Origin: Punctularia strigosozonata HHB-11173 SS5
Lineage: Eukaryota; Basidiomycota; Agaricomycetes; Corticiales; Punctulariaceae
Reading direction: 5' to 3'
DNA: 64,000 nucleotides
Assembly (NCBI RefSeq): GCF_000264995.1
Contig: NW_006767443.1
Span: 428,613-492,612, forward strand
The position numbers and the translations under genes were made by a program. This document shows, in pieces, positions 49,001-61,118 of this stretch; the first letter of the stretch is position 1; every line of letters starts with the position of its first letter. Under the pieces are notes generated by a model. It was not told where the DNA came from. It was given only the letters and a program-made list of their open reading frames with translations, and did no database searches.

Positions 49001-51513
49001 GCTGCCCAGTTCTGCCGCGTGCTGGTTCGAATATTGAATGATTCGTGGTAGGTGTACGACATCAAGATCAAGGGGCAGCCGCGGCGGCTGCTTGACCACG
49101 TCGACGGGTGGGTTCAGCCCGGAAAGCTCACGGCTCTCATGGGTGCCTCCGGTGCTGGAAAGACCACGCTGTTGGACACACTCGCTTCCCGCGTGACTAT
49201 GGGCATCGTCTCCGGCGATATGCTTGGTGGGTCCTGCTTCTCACAATCCAGCTGGTCACCGTACTCATGGTACCTTGCTTATAGTCAATGGCCGCCAACG
49301 CGATGCATCATTCCAGAGGAAAACTGGCTACGTCCAACAGCAAGACTTGCATTTGCAGACCTCCACCGTCCGCGAGGCCTTGGAGTTCAGCGCGCTTCTA
49401 CGACAGCCAGCGCACGTCAGCAAGGAGGAGAAGTTACAGTACGTGGAACACGTCATCGACCTACTGGAGATGCGAGAGGTACGGAAGTCGACGACCGCCG
49501 CAGCGAACGTCATTCCTGACTTGTCTGCAGTATGCCGGCGCTGTTGTTGGAGTTCCCGGTGAAGGTCTCAATGTGGAGCAACGGAAGCGTCTTACCATCG
49601 GTGTCGAGCTTGCGGCGAAGCCCCAGCTGCTGCTTTTCCTGGTTCGTAATCACGCTATCTCATGTTGAGCTGAAGTTGAAGACACGAACAGGACGAACCT
49701 ACGAGCGGTCTTGACTCCCAGACGGCCTGGTCTGTTCTCAGTCTGCTGCGCAAGTTAGCCAACCACGGGCAAGCCATTCTCTGCACGATACATCAACCTA
49801 GCGCGCAGTTGTTCTCGGAGTTCGACCGACTGCTCTTCTTGGCCAAAGGTCGGTGGAACAGAGCCATCCAGATCCCCCCGCCGACTGCTAACTGCGCCTT
49901 CCTCTCTTGTGAAGGTGGACGCACGGTGTATTTTGGAGACCTCGGCGAAGATTCGAGGAAGTTGATCGACTACTTCGAGCGGAACGGTGCGGATCCGTGC
50001 CCGCCGGCGGCGAATCCAGCGGACTGGATGCTACGTACGTGATTACCCTCCTGACATGCTGAACCATACCTGACCGATGCATATTCGCTTTGCAGAGGTC
50101 ATCGGAGCTGCGCCTGGTGCCGTCGCCAAGCGTGACTGGCCCGAGGTATGGAAGGAGAGCCCAGAACGGCAGAACATCCGCGCCGAAATCAGTAAAATGG
50201 AGAGGGAGTTGTCAAGTAGAACCGTTGAAGAAGACGCCCACCCTCAATCATTCGCCGCTTCTCACTTCATCCAGTACTACCTCGTGACGAAGAGGGTTTT
50301 CCAGCAGTGCGTACTTTTACTCGTGGAGTTTTGGGCCGGACGTTGATGTCACTGCTGCAGGTATTGGCGTACCCCAAGCTACATCTACGCGAAGTTGACG
50401 CTATCCACTGTCACGGCCGCGTTCATCGGGTTCTCTTTCTGGCAGGCCAAGAGGGATCAACAGGGCCTACAGAACCAGGTGAGTTGAGGAGGGGTCTTTC
50501 CAGTGATGAAATAATGCTCACCCATTCCATCAGATGTTCAGTATCTTCATGCTCATGACCGCGTTTGGCAACATGGTACAACAGATCATGCCTCAATTCG
50601 TGACTCAACGTTCCCTTTACGAAGTACGGGAACGCCCTAGCAAGACCTTTGGCTGGCCAGCATTCATGCTCGCCCAACTGACCGTGGAGCTGCCGTGGCG
50701 TACGTCTAGAACAGCACTTTCCGAGTATTATCTGGCATTGACGCAACCCCGCAGAGGCCTTTGCTGCTGTGCTTGCTTTCGTCTTGATCTACTTCCCCAT
50801 TGGTCTCAATCATAATGCCGCATTTGCCCACGAAACGGCGGAACGCGGCGGGCTGTTCTTCATGCTCGTCCTCGCGTTTTATATATTCACAAGCACGTTC
50901 TCCACTATGATCATCGCCGGAGTGGAGGAGGCAACCACCGGAGGCAACATCGCGAACCTCATGTTCAGGTACGCAACTTAGCCTACTTCGTGGATGATGG
51001 GCTTACAGCGGAGTTCTTGACAGTCTTTGCCTCATATTCACCGGCGTACTGGCAACTCCTTCGCAATTCCCGCATTTTTGGATATTCATGTACGACGTGT
51101 CGCCCTTCCGATACATGCTCCAAGCAATGCTCTCGGTCGGACTCGCGCACGCCCCTGTCAAGTGCTCGTCCATCGAGGTCAAGACACTTGATCCGGTGCC
51201 CGGCCAGACCTGCGGACAGTACCTCCAGTCGTACATATCCTCATTCGGCGGATCCGTCTCCAACCCCGAAGCGACGTCCGGATGCGAATACTGTTCGATC
51301 ACGTCTACGGACCAGTTCCTCGCGCAGATCAACGCCAACTACTCCGAACGGTGGAGGGACTGGGGCTTGCTCCTCGTCTACATCACGTTTAACATCGTGG
51401 GAGCTTTGTTCTTGTACTGGTTGATCAGGGTGCCGAAGGGTAACCGGGTGGAGAAATCTGCCGCTCCAGGGCCGGATATTTCTGCGCAGACGAAGAAGGA
51501 ATTGCTACAGTGA
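46016..51513 (+). CDS. PDR-type ABC transporter (full-length ABCG)
   Basis: The layout is (NBD-TMD)x2, as in fungal pleiotropic drug resistance pumps. The N-terminal NBD has Walker [10 protein letters not shown], the signature [13 protein letters not shown] and a Walker B region ending [10 protein letters not shown]. The C-terminal NBD has Walker [10 protein letters not shown], a divergent [15 protein letters not shown] in the signature position and [13 protein letters not shown]. This asymmetry is normal for the family. Each TMD has about six hydrophobic spans; an extracellular loop before the last span is rich in Cys (CGQYL, CEYCS). About 20 exons run from ATG 46016 to the stop at 51511-51513; all conserved blocks join in frame. 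Such pumps sit in the plasma membrane and export hydrophobic toxins or sterol-like compounds. Substrate not predictable. Confidence 0.93.
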
Positions 51514-51823
51514 AGGATGCTGTTTCAACGACTTGTGACGTGCTGATATGACCTTTTTACATCTTGGAAGAAGACCTTCAGATTTCTTCTACACTCATTC
51601 GTTATCGGTTGCTCGAACATTCTCTACGATTTTCCTCTTAATCATAACTATATCATACCCAGGGTCCCTCCGTATCTAGACGTACGTTAGTCTACAGTGT
51701 CAATCGAAAAAAATATTGCGATTGGAACAGTAACACAGGGGGTGGCTGTGGTAATATTCTCTCCAGCCCGCGATCGGGTGAAGTGGTTGTTGCCTCGAAC
51801 ATTCCCATATCACTGTCGCTGTC
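51514..51823. other. Short intergenic, promoter of the Ipi3 gene
   Basis: This 310-bp stretch lies between the PDR transporter stop and the Ipi3 start on the same strand. No feature is recognised. Confidence 0.6.
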
Positions 51824-53812
51824 ATGAGATTGCACGAAACAATCCTGAGCAGTGGAGGGCCGTTGCCCTCTTCCTCCTCTACAGCTTCTGGACCCGGCGC
51901 TATAACCCTCCACGACATTCAAACCGGAACCTTGCTCGCGTCCTTCAAGCAGACTTCCTCTCGAGCGCACTCCCTGGCGGTGCTAGAAACGAAAGCAGCC
52001 GAAGGTGGCTTTGTACTTGCGCTGCAGGCCGATAAACCGCTTTTGCATGCGTATAACTTCCAAAAGGTGCGTGCTTATGCGCGGATATCGAGTTGGGAGG
52101 CACTGACTGGGAGATGTCATTTCTGCAGGACCAAATCGCGTCCAAGATTGTGTTACCTGAAAAACTCACATGTATAGCAGTTGACCCTCGAGGATTCTGG
52201 TGTGCGGCGGGCACTGCACAGGGTCGGGTGTACATATGGGAGGCGAGTATTCTGCCCCGAAGTCAAAGTATAGTACTTCAGTAATAACCCGCCTCGGTTA
52301 TGTGAAGATCGGCTCCGGGATCATGTACAATGCGTGGGACGCTCACTATCGCCAGGTCACCGTTTTGCGCTTCACGCACGACGGCGCTGCGCTCCTCTCC
52401 GGCAGCGAAGACTCGGGCGTGAGCGTCTGGTCCGTCGCGAGGTTCCTCACCGTCTCTCCGTGTATACCCTTTCGCTGACTCCTGGCTCCTTTACCCCCTC
52501 GCATTGCTCTGACATGTGTGTATGTGTGGATTTCTCGCAGATTGGTGGACGACGATGCAAAGGATGTGATTCCGCTACCAGAACGCTCGCTCTCGGACCA
52601 TACACTACCGGTTACGGATATATCATGCGGCGTGGGTCCGTACCCGAAGTGCAGGGCCATCACAGCGTCTGTTGATCACTCGGTGAAGGTGTGGTAGCAG
52701 TTCCATGTTCCATTTTCCACTCCGTAACATGCTAAGTCTGCTTCGTAGATATGGGATTTGTCTTCGGGGACTTTGCTCACGACCTTCAGCTTCCCGAAAC
52801 CAATATCGTGCCTCGCATGGGATTCGACTGAGCGCACATTTTTCGCTGCATCTGCACCGACTCGGGGTAAAGAGCGAGAGGCGGAGGGAGATAACACCAT
52901 ATATCAGGTCAATCTGTATCGACAGCGAGAAGACCACAGGGTGGAAGCGGTCGGTGGGCTCGGCGCGAACGACGTTATCCGTATCGGAGAACCTGACGCG
53001 AAGGCAAAGCGAGAACGATATATAGCCGTGGAGTGCGTTTTCATTGCAAACACACACCCTTTTCAATCTTTCGCTCATTGCTATATTCCGTGTCCAGGGA
53101 TCCTGTAACGGCGATGACGATCTCGCTCACGACGTCCTTCCTCCTGGTCGGCACCTCCACTGGCAAAATTCACGTCTACGACGTGCCCTCCCACCAGCGC
53201 CTGCGCACTATCTCGCCATCCCTCTCCTCCGCCGCAGCTTCGACCGTGCCCCTCCCCATCACGCACATTCAGACAATGCTACGTCCGGCGGACCTTATCG
53301 GTCACGTCTCGTTAGACATTGATCCGAAAGCGAGCCAAGGCGCGGAAATCGTGCCGCGCGTCGTGGCGCCGTTTCAGAGGACGAAGGATGCGAAAGCGCG
53401 GGAGAGGCACGAGGTCAGCATGATTTTGCCCCCCAGCATGAACGAATGGGTATGTGTTCTTTCCTCTACATCATGCACAGGCACCATTTCTCATCGTATT
53501 CATGTCATATCGTAGATGGATTACCAGTGCTCGAGCGAGGAGCTTCTCCGAGATCAGGCATTTTTCCTTCAACCGCAGTCGCAGGACAAGTCGTTGACCG
53601 GTGCGGTTGGTGCGAGCGATAGCGCACGGGTGACGGAGTTAGAGGAGGAGGTACGAAGGTTGAAGGGCGATTTGGGGAAGGCCAAGGCGCTCAACGACGA
53701 GATGTGGGACAAAGTGGTCAAGAAGGTCGTGAAGCAGGCGAAAGAGCAGACGGGCGAAGACAAGAAGGGGGAAAGCGCGGAAGAGAGGAAAAGAAAGAGG
53801 ACCCGCAGTTGA
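51824..53812 (+). CDS. IPI3: Ipi3/WDR18-like WD40 protein of the Rix1 ribosome-assembly complex
   Basis: The chain starts MRLHETILSSGGPLP and continues ITLHDIQTGTLLASFKQT, LPEKLTCIAVDPRGFWCAAG with TAQGRVYIWE, GIMYNAWDAHYRQVTVLRF, SGSEDSGVSVWSV, ASVDHSVKIWDLSSGTLL, FLLVGTSTGKIHVYDVPSHQ, and a coiled-coil end (ARVTELEEEVRRLKGDLGKA) with a basic RKRKRTRS terminus. These blocks, especially DAHYRQVTVLRFTHDGAAL, are typical of Ipi3. In the family it works with Rix1 and Ipi1 in processing the ITS2 pre-rRNA and in nuclear release of 60S particles. One intron (52243-52307) has a GC donor. The stop is 107 bp from the stop of the convergent complex I gene. Confidence 0.9.
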
Positions 53813-53918
53813 TCACTTCCGTGTATCTCCATATGATTTGAGAGGGCAGAGGAACCTCCATTATCATTCGCAACGGGGAACATACATAACAGGCGGCAGT
53901 CATGGGGTGTAGAAGCGT

Positions 53919-54690
53919 CTACTGGGATGGAGGCTTCGATTTGGTGATGTCTTCCGCCGTTGCGCCATACTTGGCTGGGTCCACGCCGTGGTAGGGGTGG
54001 TTCACCAAGTTGAACCAGGGGAACGCCTCTGGATAAACGTAATGGGATCAGCGATGTGTTGGTTGACGCAATGGAAGAACGGCGATTGGTTGAAAAGTTC
54101 TCAATATGAAATGACGGCAGCTAACACGACGACTTACGGAATTTGAGCTGGGAGAAGGTCGAGTATCGAGCAGCGATTCCCTGGATCCACTCCGGTTGAT
54201 CGCTCTCGCCGTAGAGGGACTTGCCCTCCGCAAGGCGCTGCTTCATCTCCTTCATGTCCAATTCCTCCTCGCGCTTGTTTTCTGTCCAGCCCCAGAAGCG
54301 CACTGAACACAGAGGTTTTTTTTAGTGGTTTGCGTCGGATAAGTTCGTGTTATAACACGCACTGCTTGACCGCTGGTATGCGAACATGAACCCGCCGACG
54401 AACCCGAAGAGGCCGCCCAGCCTCATAAGCGTTCGCATCCCCTGTGGCGTGGTCTTCACCGGGTCGACGTATTCTGTGGTCGCATGTCAGTCTCCCCGTG
54501 TCTGCAACGGATCCTGCACGGTCTGCGGAGGCGAACGGGACGCACGCCATAGGTAGAGCAGCCCGGGAAAGCCAGCAGTACCCGCTGCCCAGTAGCCGTA
54601 GTCAGAGGGCCGCATGTAGCGGACGACCCGAGAGGCATGCGGGTCCTGGTCGATGAGCGGATACTGGTGCTTGACCACTTTCTGGTGCAT
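53919..54690 (-). CDS. NADH:ubiquinone oxidoreductase (complex I) 21-kDa-type accessory subunit
   Basis: I read MHQKVVKHQYPLIDQDPHAS, then RYMRPSDYGYWAAGTAGFPG, a membrane span LMRLGGLFGFVGGFMFAYQR, the block SSMRFWGWTENKREEELDMK, then GESDQPEWIQGIAARYSTFS and the end FNLVNHPYHGVDPAKYG with a short tail and stop at 53921-53919. This pattern is that of the fungal complex I subunit known from Neurospora as about 21 kDa, located in the inner mitochondrial membrane. The ATG at 54690 is chosen because it opens the conserved KHQYPL segment; an upstream in-frame extension is possible but not conserved in look. Three introns are GT-AG. Confidence 0.85.
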
Positions 54691-54927
54691 CGTTGTATGT
54701 CGGGTACAAGCGTGTATAGGACTTCGCCCTCGGCCGTAGAGACCATTTGCGCCCGCCCTGAGGTGCACGTGTCTCACTAACGGCACAGCAAACCCAAATA
54801 CGGGTCAAGCCACCGCAGGACCACTTGTGGGCGCCATCCTCTTGTCTTTTGCCTCTGACTCTCATCATCCCCACAACACCAGTATCGACCAGCAGCGTCC
54901 CTGCAGATACGTGTACGATAATTTACG
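54691..54927. promoter_or_regulatory. Bidirectional promoter, complex I subunit and nucleoporin-like genes
   Basis: Only 237 bp separate the two divergent start codons, so both core promoters must lie here. No clear TATA box is seen in either direction. Confidence 0.5.
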
Positions 54928-57900
54928 ATGAGCGTCGCAAGACACGATCGACGCGCGACCAAACGCGCAGTAGCGTTGCCCTACGCTCGCCCTGCTACCA
55001 GCGCTGCAGCATCGAAGAAACGCTCTGTGCGCCCTTGCCTCCTTCTATCGCTGATCTTTGCTGATAGATACATGCAGACATGGGGAATTGGGACTCTTTT
55101 CAGCTGGCTCAGCGGTCGGAGCAGCTCGCAGTCACCGGAGGCCGACGAAGACGGAGAAAACGGTGGCATGGACTACGACGACGAAGAGCCTAACACACCG
55201 TCGCAGGCACCGAAACGAATAATCCCGCCTCCTATACCTGTTCTCAACTCTCCGTCCAACACCATCACCAATCAGTTTTTCACACCTCCCGCCGACGCTC
55301 CCGTGAGTCGCCCGCGCCACACTCACATTCATCGCCTCTGACCAGCGTTATGCCTTCCGTAATCGTCCAGCTCGGTCAAGGGGTCGGACTGCAACCACCA
55401 CCCAAACCACCCGTGTCTTTTCAGCGCCCGCAAACGAGCGTACTACCTACCCACCACCAATATACAGCGCCTCCGCCTCCGCGACGTCATGAACCGCCTC
55501 CTGTCGCCTCTGGGTCAGGCCAGCAAGCGACGCCCCCGCCAAGACTAAACAGTGCCTCCCCGCGCAAAAACAATGCTATTGCTGCCGGCTTCCTCCGAGA
55601 GCGCGGTACCAACATGACCCAAACTGACATCAACGTGCTCGTCGCCTTGCTGGAACAAAACGAAGAAGGTGCGCACAACCCCCCTTCTCTCTCCAGCGCG
55701 CTTCCCCTGACTGACAAATCGCGCGTGCTTGGCAGAAGATTCGCGCGAGCCGTTCCACTTTGAGTACACGACGCCATCGCCGACGCCACTCCGTGGAACG
55801 ACCCCTGCCGCCCCGCCTGCCGACGCCCCTCAACCAAACGGCGCGGCCTCGGGCTCGACCACGACCACCCCGCGTCGCATGCTCTCCCGCAACCCGAACG
55901 GCGACCTGTTCTGGAACGGCGGCGGCTCCGCCCGCGCCGTTCGCCGGAACCACTTTCAGTCTCCCGGATTCGGCTCTGGCCGCCCTGCGCCCAGCTCCAT
56001 CAAGCTCCAGACCAGGTCGTTGACGACCGAATCGAAACGGCGGCGCGTCGGCGAGGACGCCGCGAGCTCCACAGCCCGCCCCGCGGAGACGCACGTGGCG
56101 AACCCGACCGCGGCGAACGGCCCAACGGGCACGCGGCTCGGACCCGTCGTGAACGGCGCGTTCCCGATCTCGAATGCGCCGCCGGGCGTGAACGGCACTC
56201 CAGCGAAGGAGACGCAGGCGGCGCGCCTGCGCGCGAACGAGAAGCCGACGGCTCCCAAGTTCTCGTCGCCGCTGCGCCAGGGGTGGACGCCCGGGTCGCC
56301 GCCGTCGCCTGCGACACCACCGCAGGCGCGCGAAGTGCGCCCGACGCGTGCGGCCAATGTGCTTGCGGACCTGATCAAGGAGGCGACGCCTCCCCAGCGC
56401 CGGCCGGAGGTCGTGAACCCGTATGAGCAGCGCGCGGGGGTGAAGTTGCCAGCGCGGACACAGGCGAAGCGGAAGGCGAAGGCGAAGGCGGCCGCGCAGA
56501 GCAAGGCGAAGGCTGCGGCAGCGGCCGAGGAAGAGAAGAAGAGGAAGGAGGAGAAGGCGTTCGAGGAGCTGAGCGCGCAGGAGCTCATCTCGGCGACGGT
56601 GCCGAAGGGCAGTAAAAGGGCGAGACCGCCGCCGAACATGGTCAAGTCGCAGTCGCAGGGCTCCGCGTCGTCCGAGGGCTCAGAGCCTGCGGGGTTGCGC
56701 AGGAGTGCGAGGCTGAAGTCGCCGGAGCCGTCACAGCCTCCTCAGCTACCGCCGATGCGAATGCCTGCTGCACTACCGAACGGGCACGGGAACGGTTCGG
56801 AGAGGAAGAGGCCGGCGGTGACCATCGAGGAGGTCAGCGACGACGAGGACGCGTCGCCGAGCAAGAAGCAGAAAAGGGCGCCATCGCGCTCGAGCATCGA
56901 AGTGGAGGAAGTGGACGAGGCGGAGGTGGCGACTGGCCAGGCGAGCACGAGGCCGGCGGAGGTTGTCGAGCCCGGCGATCAGGAGAAGGGTCGGGAGAGC
57001 AGTCCTCCTGTCTTGGGCAAGCGGGTGAAGGAGCACGGCCCGAGTAAATTGAGGTATAGCGTCCCGATTGAGGAAGATGAAGATGAGGAGAAGGAGAAGG
57101 AGAGGCAGGCGCAAGAGCAGAAGGAGAAGGAGAGACAGGCTCAGGAACAGAAGGAGAAGGAGAGGCAAGCGCAAGAACAGAAGGAGAAGGAGAGACAAGC
57201 GCAAGAGCAGAAGGAGAAGGAGAGGCAAGCGCAGGAACAGAAGGAGAAGGAGAGACAGGCGCAAGAGCAGAAGGAGAAGGAGAGGCAAGCACAGGAACAG
57301 AAGGAGAAGGAGAGGCGAGCACAGGAGCAGAAGGAGAAGGAGAGGCGAGCACAGGAGCAGAAGGAGAAGGAGAGGCGAGCTCGAGAACAAAGGGAGAAAG
57401 AACTCGAAGCGCAGAAGGAGAAGGAAAAGAAGGCAGCAGAGAATGCCAAGCCAGCAGTGTCATCCGCTGAGCTTATGCCACCGCCTCCCGTTCCAAGATT
57501 CGCGCTTGCGCCTGCAGCAGCCAGATCGTCGATCTTCGGCAACGCTCCGTCAGCGCCTTCAACCTCTACATCCGTTGCCTCAACGTCGACCTCCGTACCG
57601 TGGCCCCTCGGCCCCTCGCATTCGGTCGGTGCCGCGCAAATGTTACCAATCGGGCCCACGGTCCCTCCACCTTCCACCGGATCGATGCCTGCACCACCGC
57701 AGGACCCACGGTCTGCCGCTCGCGATTCGCCGGTCGTCGCGCTGCCCGTCTTCCGCTTTGAGCTCGCGGAGTCCTCCACCGCCGCTCTGAACGATTACGA
57801 GCGCAAGGCGCGGCAGCTTGCTAAAGACGCGCCTCTCTCGTCGCTCCCGACGTTCGACTGGGACCCAGACTTCCGTCCCTCCAAGCCACCCGGCGGCGGC

Positions 57901-58089
57901 CCGTCCGGTCCTGGCGACGACTCCACGGACGACCAGCCTCCCAGACCGCCGGCGCCCGCGACGTTCGACTGGGCCGCGGCGGGGCTCGCGCCACCTACAG
58001 CGCCGGCGAACGAGTGGACGTGTAGCATGTGCGCCCTCCCGAACGACAACAGTAGGACGAAGTGCGGCGTCTGTGACTCGGACCGCTGA
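54928..58089 (+). CDS. Nucleoporin-like protein with RanBP2-type zinc finger
   Basis: Exons: 54928 to about 55023 (basic MSVARHDRRATKRAV...), about 55079-55302 (WGIGTLFSWLSG, acidic), about 55370-55669 (ending IAAGFLRERGTNMTQTDINV and LLEQNEE) and about 55738-58089. The long last exon has basic and Pro-rich stretches (PSSIKLQTRSLTTESKRRR), then a Lys/Glu/Gln coiled coil made of ten tandem KEKERQAQEQ-type units, two TFDWD/TFDW motifs, and at the very end WTCSMCALPNDNSRTKCGVC, a RanBP2 zinc finger (W-X-C-X2-C-X10-C-X2-C). The SIKL and NPNGDLFWNGGG blocks and overall order recall basidiomycete Nup1/Nup153-like nuclear-basket proteins, but few FG repeats are visible, so the nucleoporin name is an inference. 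Confidence 0.7.
57091..57390 (+). repeat. Ten in-frame 30-nt coding repeats
   Basis: Ten units of exactly 30 nt encode KEKERQAQEQ with small variations (units 8-10 have ERRAQEQ or ERRAREQ). The Arg codon alternates AGG/AGA in units 1-7, pointing to expansion by 60-nt blocks. They form a continuous charged helix within the nucleoporin-like gene. They are not CRISPR repeats: there are no spacers. Confidence 0.95.
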
Positions 58090-58738
58090 CCCTTCCCCCC
58101 GGGTCGGTTGCGGCCCCTGATGTACATCGTTCGTTTTTTTTTTGCTCTCGCTCTTGTTTTTTTGTTTTTTTGTCCGCCTCTGCTGCAAAACGCAAATAGT
58201 TGCTGATTTTTCCCCTGTTCTCTTCTTTTTGTTGTCCTCGAGACGCTGCATATTGCTATCTCTCCGCCGGAATCGCGATTGCAGGGCACGAATGCCTTGC
58301 TGTTGTTTTCTTTTTCTTCTTTTCTCTCTTATCACAAACTTGTACTATTCTTACCAATTGCAGTCCAAAGATCGGCACGGTTGCATTTCTCTCTCTCTCG
58401 GATTCTCTCTCTCGGATTCTGCTGAAGGCTGAGTGCAGCTGAATGAAAGAAATCCGGAGTCGGGGAATCTCGACTCCGGGTCGCGACCTTCTCCGAGCGG
58501 TGTCGTGATCGAAATTATTGCTGTGACCCCCCTTTGGAGCGCGCAGCTGTCTGGAATACGTCCATCGCGGCCCTGGCCCGTCCCCGACAGACCGAGAGGC
58601 AGCCAACATGAGGCGACATGGGCGATGTCGGACGTCCATTACGCCCGATCTTTTACTCTATACACGGGGTACACATAGATAAACCCTGGGGGACGCTCAT
58701 ACACGGCGCTCCGATAGCGACGAAGGAGCCAAACATCA
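58090..58738. other. Intergenic, 3' region of the nucleoporin-like gene and next promoter
   Basis: This 649-bp stretch is very pyrimidine-rich just after the stop (T and TC runs at 58133-58330) and has a short CTCTCTCTCGGATT duplication at about 58390-58420. A TATACAC-like element lies at about 58660. No gene. Confidence 0.6.
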
Positions 58739-60023
58739 ATGCAGACCACGGAGACCAGCCCGTCGAAGCGCGCGCGCCTGCAGCGTAGCGTCTCTGCTGC
58801 GACCAAACGCGTCCTCGTCCACCCCAAGGTTCCGGTGAGCGCGCCTTCGCTGCCTAACAAGATGGCGAGGCTTCGTACTCAGACCCCCGCGTCAGGCGCT
58901 CATCCGCCGTGTTTCCTCTCACACCCACCTCCGCGTCCACCTCCACCTCCCCTTTCGCCATAGCGAGCATGAGGCCGACCATGGCAGTTACGACGACCTT
59001 AAGCCGCTCCCGGCTCTCCCCAGCCGCGACGACCCGACATTGGTGCTCACCGCCGACGACCACGCGGCGCTGAACCACGACCTCCTGGACGCGAGCTCGA
59101 CCCGCTCGATCGCGCCGACGTCCATCCGGAGCTCGCTCAGCGACGACTCGTCTGCACCCGTAGCAGCAGACGCGCGCGCGTTCGATCACTGGTCATGGCC
59201 CGACGACGACGAAGACGAGGGCGAGGTTGGGATGCCGCCGCTGCCGCCGATCGAGGAGACCGAGACGCCCCTGCACGAGCTCGACGATCCCGCCGATGTG
59301 TCCAACCCAGATGCTACCACTTCGTCGGCACGCGCGGCCCCAGAGGACATACTGCCCGAGCTCAGCGACGGCTCGTCGAGCGACGGAGCACCAAGTATCT
59401 TCGAGGCGGACGACTTTCTGCCGCTCACCCCGCCCGCGGACACCGACACACCAGGCTCTCCGACGTGTAACCCGGAGGACGTGTTCTTCGATCAGGAGAA
59501 ACCGGCGTCCCATCTCCGGAGCGCCGACGAGACGGGTTTCGATGCACCATTCGTCGGGGACATCGCCTCGTCCGATCTTGTCCAGAACAGCCTCCCATCT
59601 ATACCGCGCAACAACGAAGAGAATGAGGAGAGACCAGAAGCGGAAAAAGAACAATCGCGGCCGTCGTCACCACGTCCGGTGTCGGAGCATACCGAGCGCC
59701 TTGTCGACCCGCCGCTTCCTCCCTTACCACCTTCGCCTGAACTACCTTCTTCATCCCCGCATATCACATCAGACGGCGCCGACCTGTCCCCCCCTCCACT
59801 AGCTCAACCTGAAGAGCCTGTCGCCTCAGACGAGGCAGACGACGACGACGACGACGACATCTTGCTCGGCCCTTCGCATCATACGGCGCTCGCCGCGTCA
59901 AAGATGGCGTTCTTCCCCGATGCCCCCTTCCGACCACTCACATGGTGGCTCCGCACCCCCACCACCGGCCCCGTCACATTGACATCCTTCCTATCCTTTC
60001 TGTTCCGCACGACATATCATTGA
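58739..60023 (+). CDS. Unrecognised acidic, low-complexity protein
   Basis: The first exon (58739 to about 58833) encodes MQTTETSPSKRARLQRSVSA and ends before a GTGAGC donor. A long last exon, open from about 58990, reads SYDDLKPLPALPSRDDPTLV, then ARAFDHWSWPDDDEDEGEVG, many DD/EE and PPLPP runs, an 8-residue Asp tract near 59850 and a more hydrophobic end RPLTWWLRTPTTGPV before the stop at 60021-60023. I could not settle the splice arrangement between 58840 and 58990: two frames are open there and neither joins cleanly. No domain or signal is recognised; the WSWPDDDEDE pattern suggests a disordered nuclear or cytosolic protein. It is probably a real gene because of the long acidic frame. Confidence 0.5.
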
Positions 60024-61118
60024 CATCATCCGCACGTGTGTATGCGCGCGTACCAACCACCAATGTACTGAGCAATCGATTATTCTTTGTGAAACAGTTC
60101 GCATTCTTGACCTCTGTTTCTTACATATTTGCTAAGGATCCCGCGAATGTATGTAGCTGGTTGCTGCGCTGCACGTACGCTACTCGTGCAGACGACTCGG
60201 ATCCGGATGAGTTGATCAGATCGAGTTGCGAATTCGCGTCCCGCCGCGTCGCGTGTGCTACGCTGACACGGTCTCCCTTGGACCCGTCGCTGATGCTCGC
60301 TTGAAGCTTGAAGCTTGAAGGATCGTGTCCACTCAACTAGCGGATACCTCAGATTCGTCCTCCTTCCTATTCTACTCACGCTCACGATGTGAATCGGCCT
60401 ACGGATGTAACGACTCGCGGCACCGATACCCGGCCGCTCTCAGTCATCCGCATTGCGCTCGCTGTTGATTTCTTCCGGACGATTTCCATATCATCGTCGA
60501 GGCTCTAACCGAGCAGCGCGCTCGCCTGTAATGTGGCATCGGCCAGAGGCGAATAACAGCGCTAACTGTACATGTGGGGAATACTTATACCCTTCACTGA
60601 GCCTAAGGGCGTGAGAATCTGACAACACCAACCGTTTTCCGATCCCTGCGACACGAGCAACTTACGTTGCCTGCTCAATCGCCCGAGGGATATACTAGGG
60701 TCCTCTAACCGTTCAGGAACCCCTCGCACGGGTGATACAGCGATCCAAGAGCATGACATGAAACAGCAGGACGGCGCACCAAGCCTTACATCCTCACCAT
60801 GATTCGTCAACTATACAAAGGCGTCCACTCAACGGGAAGGTTCACAGGAGAGTCATCTCTGTCATGCTCCTCGGGCACCCAGCCCCGGGGTATCAGTGAC
60901 TCTCGCTCGCAGATATCATGCTTCTCACTGGCTTCTTCCATGGCGTGTGATAGGACTCATTCCGGCACCGCATCGACTCACGGTGTAGGGCCGACGCAAA
61001 GGCGCTCTTCGCGCCAAAGCTTTGCAAGCACTCTCTCCTGTTTATAAGAGCCTTCGAAGTCGCCGAAGTCTGACATCCGCTAGCTGTTCTTTGCTGGTCG
61101 CTTTTCGTCGATATTACC
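60024..61118. other. Intergenic, nothing recognised
   Basis: About 1.1 kb between the acidic protein gene and the second P450. A TTGAAGC unit repeats three times near 60300. No coding or mobile element is apparent. Confidence 0.6.

Noticed and set aside
49020-49050. GGTTCGAAT motif suggesting a tRNA T-arm
   Set aside because: It lies in an intron of the PDR transporter gene and no acceptor stem, D-arm or anticodon arm can be formed around it.
37338-51513. AKR, P450 and PDR transporter as a secondary-metabolite cluster
   Set aside because: No polyketide synthase, NRPS or terpene synthase is present, and the housekeeping Mpe1 gene lies between; co-location is weak evidence.
57091-57390. CRISPR-like regular array
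   Set aside because: Units abut with no spacers and encode a periodic protein in frame; the sequence is eukaryotic.
56773-57779. Long minus-strand frames reading Leu-rich or Ser/Pro/Ala-rich repeats
   Set aside because: They are the antisense of the 30-nt coding repeat and of the basic part of the nucleoporin-like gene; no splice sites or family resemblance.
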